Of a stretch of DNA of 5,592 nt, positions 1-5,592 are shown one piece after another. The first letter of the stretch is position 1, and the number at the start of each line of letters is the position of its first letter. Origin of the DNA: Bacteroidota bacterium (lineage in GTDB: Bacteria; Bacteroidota; Bacteroidia; Bacteroidales; Marinifilaceae); the NCBI GenBank assembly GCA_023400335.1, contig JAEXFF010000296.1:1-5592 (forward strand). The letters run 5' to 3'. The notes below the pieces were generated by a model. It saw nothing but the letters and a program-made list of their open reading frames with translations, did no database searches and had not been told where the DNA came from. A program made the position numbers and the translations under genes.

Positions 1-1056
1 GGTTCCTCGATCAATCCTACGGAAATTGTAAGTATTTTAATAAATAAAGGGGAATCTTTTAAAGAAGGAATTGAAATTGTCTACAATAAAATCAAAGGTT
101 CTTGTTCTTTTTTGGTATTGACGGATAATTGTATCTATGCAGCCCGTGATAAATTCGGGCGTACTCCTGTTGTTATTGGCAAAAATGAATTTGGATATGT
201 CGTTGCCAGTGAAAGTTCTTCCTTTACAAATTTAGGGTATTCAATCGTCCGTGATTTGGGGGCAAGGGAGACGGTACGGGTTTCCAAGGATGGTTTTACT
301 TCTATAATTGCTCCGGGGAGCCGGAAGCAGATTTGTTCTTTTTTATGGGTTTACTATGGATATCCCTCGGCTTATTACGAAGGTATTAATGTCGAAGATG
401 CCCGTTATCGTTGTGGGGCTGCTATGGCAATGCGGGATGATTTGAAAGCTGATTTTGCTGCAGGTATTCCGGATTCAGGAGTAGGGCATGCAATCGGATA
501 TTCAAATGCCAAGGAAATTCCTTATAAACGGCCATTTGTCAAATATACTCCGACCTGGCCCCGTAGTTTTATGCCTCAAAACCAATCGATGAGGGATCTG
601 GTAGCAAAAATGAAGTTGCTTCCGAACGAAGCTTTTACGCGCGGGTCGCGGATTGTTTTTCTGGACGATTCTATTGTGAGGGGTACACAATTAAAAGATA
701 ATGTAGTAAAATTGAGGGAGTGTGGAGTGAAGGAAGTGCATATCCGGATTGCTTGTCCTCCCCTTATTTATCCGTGTCGTTTTCTAAATTTTTCAACTTC
801 CCGTTCGACTTTTGATTTATTTGCAAGACGGGTAATCCGGGATTTGGAAGGTACTTCCGAATTGACGGAAGAGATACTGAAACCTTATACTGATCCGGAT
901 TCGGACCAATACAAGGCAATGGTAAAAATGATGTGTCAGCATTTGCAATTGGATTCTTTGCAATTCCAGCGTCTGGATGATCTGGTTAAAGCTATCGGAT
1001 TGCCCAAAGAACAGCTTTGTACCCATTGTTGGGACAATAGCAGCTATATGGAGTAA
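1..1056 (+). CDS. purF: Amidophosphoribosyltransferase (PurF family or close paralog), 5'-truncated
   Basis: PurF transfers the amide nitrogen of glutamine to PRPP to give phosphoribosylamine, the first step of de novo purine synthesis, in the cytoplasm. The frame is open from base 1, so the N terminus with the catalytic Cys of the glutaminase domain is outside the window; 351 residues are visible. The end of the Ntn glutaminase domain is seen as ARDKFGRTP and VVASESSSF (about visible residues 47-75). The phosphoribosyltransferase domain follows, with PDSG near residue 157 and the PRPP-binding loop FLDDSIVRGT at nt 658-687. Four cysteines sit where [4Fe-4S]-type PurF proteins carry their ligands: codons at 334, 775, 1018 and 1027, the last two forming CTHC. 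Compared with Bacillus PurF from memory, the part between the PRPP loop and the final CxxC is diverged and carries extra residues, and the protein ends soon after the CxxC. It could therefore be a second, PurF-like paralog. Family assignment is firm; the exact role is less so. Confidence 0.87.
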   Translation, partial: GSSINPTEIVSILINKGESFKEGIEIVYNKIKGSCSFLVLTDNCIYAARDKFGRTPVVIGKNEFGYVVASESSSFTNLGYSIVRDLGARETVRVSKDGFTSIIAPGSRKQICSFLWVYYGYPSAYYEGINVEDARYRCGAAMAMRDDLKADFAAGIPDSGVGHAIGYSNAKEIPYKRPFVKYTPTWPRSFMPQNQSMRDLVAKMKLLPNEAFTRGSRIVFLDDSIVRGTQLKDNVVKLRECGVKEVHIRIACPPLIYPCRFLNFSTSRSTFDLFARRVIRDLEGTSELTEEILKPYTDPDSDQYKAMVKMMCQHLQLDSLQFQRLDDLVKAIGLPKEQLCTHCWDNSSYME

Positions 1057-1064
1057 AGAGGTTA

Positions 1065-1169
1065 ACGGAAATATTTATGATAAAAAGCAAAAGGGGCAAA
1101 AACTCCTTTGGGATTAGTGTTCCTTGGAGGAATTCTGTAGGAGCGGAAGAAGCATTTATATATTTCCGT
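1065..1169. repeat. Inverted repeat with 85-nt interior behind the purF-like gene
   Basis: ACGGAAATAT at 1065-1074 is repeated in exact reverse complement, ATATTTCCGT, at 1160-1169. Two further pairs are possible inside the arms after one mismatch. The left arm starts eight bases after the purF-like stop codon. The RNA could close a long stem-loop in the 3' UTR, or the arms could mark a small repeated element. A chance match cannot be excluded in AT-rich DNA, and the function is unknown. Confidence 0.4.
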
Positions 1170-1307
1170 CACTAAAGGTAAAATACATTCAACTTTTGAA
1201 TATTTTTAATTTCGCTGTTTTTAATTTACATTACTTTTAAAGAAAAGATTGCTGCTTCCCCGGAAGAATAGCGGAATTTGAAAATAGACGGATTTATTCT
1301 ACCTTTT

Positions 1308-1319
1308 GAATTATAATTC
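1308..1319. promoter_or_regulatory. Perfect 12-bp palindrome upstream of lacZ, possible operator
   Basis: GAATTATAATTC equals its own reverse complement. It ends 24 bp before the candidate -7 element at 1344, so it overlaps or abuts the place where a -33 contact would fall, a usual position for a repressor or activator site. A related dyad, ATTCAA-ctt-TTGAAT, lies at 1187-1201 and shares the TTGAAT half. The composition is AT-rich, so such palindromes can arise by chance. No regulator gene is in the window, and the operator role is inference. Confidence 0.25.
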
Positions 1320-1343
1320 CTCCTGAAAAAAGGTAATATTTAT

Positions 1344-1351
1344 TACTTTTG
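1344..1351 (+). promoter_or_regulatory. Candidate Bacteroidota -7 promoter element for lacZ
   Basis: TACTTTTG matches the Bacteroidota primary sigma -7 consensus TAnnTTTG at every fixed position. It lies 39 bp before the ATG, which would give a 5' leader of roughly 30 nt. No good TTTG -33 element is found about 19-21 bp upstream, where the sequence reads TCCTCCTG, so the promoter would be weak or activator-dependent if real. Confidence 0.4.
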
Positions 1352-1378
1352 TTAAAATTTAATTTCAATTTGTATTAA

Positions 1379-4489
<3,111 letters not shown>

Positions 4490-4519
4490 AAAAAAGCGGC
4501 TGAAACCAGCCGCTTTTTT
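4490..4519. terminator. Bidirectional intrinsic terminator between lacZ and cydB
   Basis: GCGGCTG at 4496-4502 pairs perfectly with CAGCCGC at 4507-4513 around a 4-nt loop (AAAC). Six As before the stem (4490-4495) and six Ts after it (4514-4519) extend the pairing to 13 bp. On either strand the stem is followed by a U tract, so it can end both lacZ (+) and cydB (-). It begins directly after the last base of the lacZ stop codon and lies 14 bp from the cydB stop. Confidence 0.92.
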
Positions 4520-4533
4520 ATCGTTAGAGAGTT

Positions 4534-5592
4534 TCAATATTTGTGTTCTGAGTCGTTAACTTCCTGAATATTCATTGGTTTACGGGTCATTGCCCGCCAT
4601 ACATACCAGATATAGAGGATAATAATGGGAATAATCAGGGAGACATAAGACATAGCCTTCAGGGTGTATTCAGAAGAAGAGGCATTGTAAATTGTCAAAG
4701 AAGAAGCCGGATCTGCATTAGAAGGATAAAAAGCCGTATTATTAAAACCTGCTATAATAAAAAGAGAAATAACTGTTAATATTGTTCCCGGGGCTGCAAA
4801 CCATATCCCTTTTTTCCATTGGGGGCAAGCCAGTGTTTTAAAAATGCCGATAAGTACTCCTATTACTCCGATAATGAAAATAAAGGTATTTACAGGCATT
4901 TCGAGCAGATTATAAAAATATTTATAAGGGACCAGTCCTACGTTACCGTTCTGGAGGATTCCATATCCTTCTCCTGTGAATATAAAAGCGAGAAACAAAA
5001 GGAAAGTAATCAGAAAAGGAATCATATTATACCACAATTGTTTATGACATCTTTCCTGAATGTTGGCATCGTCCAGATTGGTTATAAAATAGAGGCAAGC
5101 CATTGTCCGTGCCAGGAAAAAGACAGCAAATGCCAGTAGATAATTGGTAAAAACAAAAAGAGCGTCCAGGCCTCTCCAGGGAGTAAGCCATTCTACTTGG
5201 TGCAGTGGACTGAGGCGGAAAGGAGAACCGGTGAAAAAAGTAGCTACGGCGGCTCCGAGCAAGAGCGGGCCTGCATAACCGTTGATCATCAAAAACACTT
5301 CGTAAGTACGGCTTCCTAAAAAATTACGGGGTTTACTCCGGTATTCGAAGGATACGGCCTGAAATACAAAGCAAAAAAGGATCAACATCCATACCCCATA
5401 AGCTCCTCCGAAACTGGTGGAATAGAATAAAGGAAAACTGGCAAAAAAAGCGCCTCCAAAGACGACCAAAGTCGTAAAAGTGAGTTCCCATTTATTTCCC
5501 AGGCTATTGACCAGCAAATCGCGTTCTCCTTTGGTTTTTCCAAGCGTATAAAGCATACTTTGTCCGCCTTGGACAAATAAGAGGAATACCAG
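4534..5592 (-). CDS. cydB: Cytochrome bd quinol oxidase subunit II (CydB), 5'-truncated
   Basis: CydB is the integral-membrane partner of CydA in cytochrome bd oxidase, which oxidises quinol and reduces O2 to water with high affinity. In anaerobic Bacteroidales it serves oxygen removal and growth at nanomolar O2. The frame is open to the window edge: 352 residues are visible, and the 12 before the first Met (LVFLLFVQGGQS) read as the end of transmembrane helix 1. Counting from that Met, hydrophobic helices lie near 25-45, 53-71, 88-108, 131-157, 175-193, 221-240, 251-271 and 301-321, giving the nine helices usual for CydB. Family-typical stretches are FTTLVVFGGAFFASFPLFYS, NFLGSRTYE and SLTIYNASSSEYTLKAMS. 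The tail after the last helix is short and charged. The haem ligands are in CydA, whose gene would normally lie just upstream, beyond 5592. The gene is convergent with lacZ and shares its terminator. No frameshift is seen. Confidence 0.94.
   Translation of the reverse strand: MVFLLFVQGGQSMLYTLGKTKGERDLLVNSLGNKWELTFTTLVVFGGAFFASFPLFYSTSFGGAYGVWMLILFCFVFQAVSFEYRSKPRNFLGSRTYEVFLMINGYAGPLLLGAAVATFFTGSPFRLSPLHQVEWLTPWRGLDALFVFTNYLLAFAVFFLARTMACLYFITNLDDANIQERCHKQLWYNMIPFLITFLLFLAFIFTGEGYGILQNGNVGLVPYKYFYNLLEMPVNTFIFIIGVIGVLIGIFKTLACPQWKKGIWFAAPGTILTVISLFIIAGFNNTAFYPSNADPASSLTIYNASSSEYTLKAMSYVSLIIPIIILYIWYVWRAMTRKPMNIQEVNDSEHKY

Noticed and set aside
112..114. TTG at 112 as the start of the purF-like gene
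   Set aside because: The same frame is open to base 1 and the upstream residues (NPTEIVSIL and onward) match the PurF glutaminase domain, so the gene is cut by the window edge, not started here.
1090..1109. Hairpin AAAGGGG / CTCCTTT as an intrinsic terminator for the purF-like gene
   Set aside because: The stem is short with a G-U pair and is followed by GGGATTAG rather than a T run, so it does not fit an intrinsic terminator.
1255..1266. CTTCC-CC-GGAAG hairpin as a terminator or operator
   Set aside because: Five base pairs with a two-base loop is too weak and strained, no T run follows, and no matching site is found elsewhere in the window.
4819..5139. A 106-residue plus-strand frame opposite cydB
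   Set aside because: It is fully antisense to well-conserved CydB membrane helices, has no family features, and is best explained as a shadow frame.
5554..5556. ATG at 5556 (minus strand) as the start of cydB
   Set aside because: The 12 upstream in-frame residues LVFLLFVQGGQS fit the end of CydB helix 1, so the true start is beyond the window.

Overview
The window looks like an ordinary chromosomal segment from a Bacteroidota genome, most likely order Bacteroidales. The evidence is the type of proteins, a signal peptide ending in the FAQ motif common in this phylum, a candidate TAnnTTTG -7 promoter element, and the lack of Shine-Dalgarno sequences. An Odoribacteraceae-like source is a guess from general protein resemblance and should not be relied on. 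Nothing suggests a mobile element, phage, CRISPR array, toxin-antitoxin pair or defence island.

Layout from left to right. (1) Positions 1-1056 (+) hold the 3' part of an amidophosphoribosyltransferase-type gene (PurF family, or a PurF-like paralog); its N terminus lies before the window. (2) Positions 1057-1390 are a 334-bp AT-rich intergenic stretch with no convincing gene. It contains a perfect 10-bp inverted repeat just behind the PurF-like stop, two short dyad-symmetric sequences, and a plausible Bacteroidota -7 element in front of the next gene. (3) Positions 1391-4489 (+) hold a complete 1032-residue exported GH2 beta-galactosidase of the LacZ type, with all recognised active-site residues present. 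(4) Positions 4490-4519 form a strong hairpin flanked by A and T runs, which can terminate transcription from both sides. (5) Positions 4534-5592 (-) hold the 3' part of cydB, subunit II of cytochrome bd quinol oxidase; its N terminus and the expected cydA lie to the right.

The three genes belong to different functions: purine synthesis or PRPP amidotransfer, exported glycan degradation, and microaerobic respiration and oxygen removal. They do not form one operon or pathway. The galactosidase appears to be a single-gene unit: a 334-bp gap with its own candidate promoter precedes it and a bidirectional terminator follows it. No SusC/SusD, sensor or other glycoside hydrolase gene is visible next to it.

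I found no previously undescribed system. The items most worth a second look are the inverted repeat behind the PurF-like gene, the dyads in front of the galactosidase, the divergent C-terminal half of the PurF-like protein, and a CxxC pair near the mature N terminus of the galactosidase.
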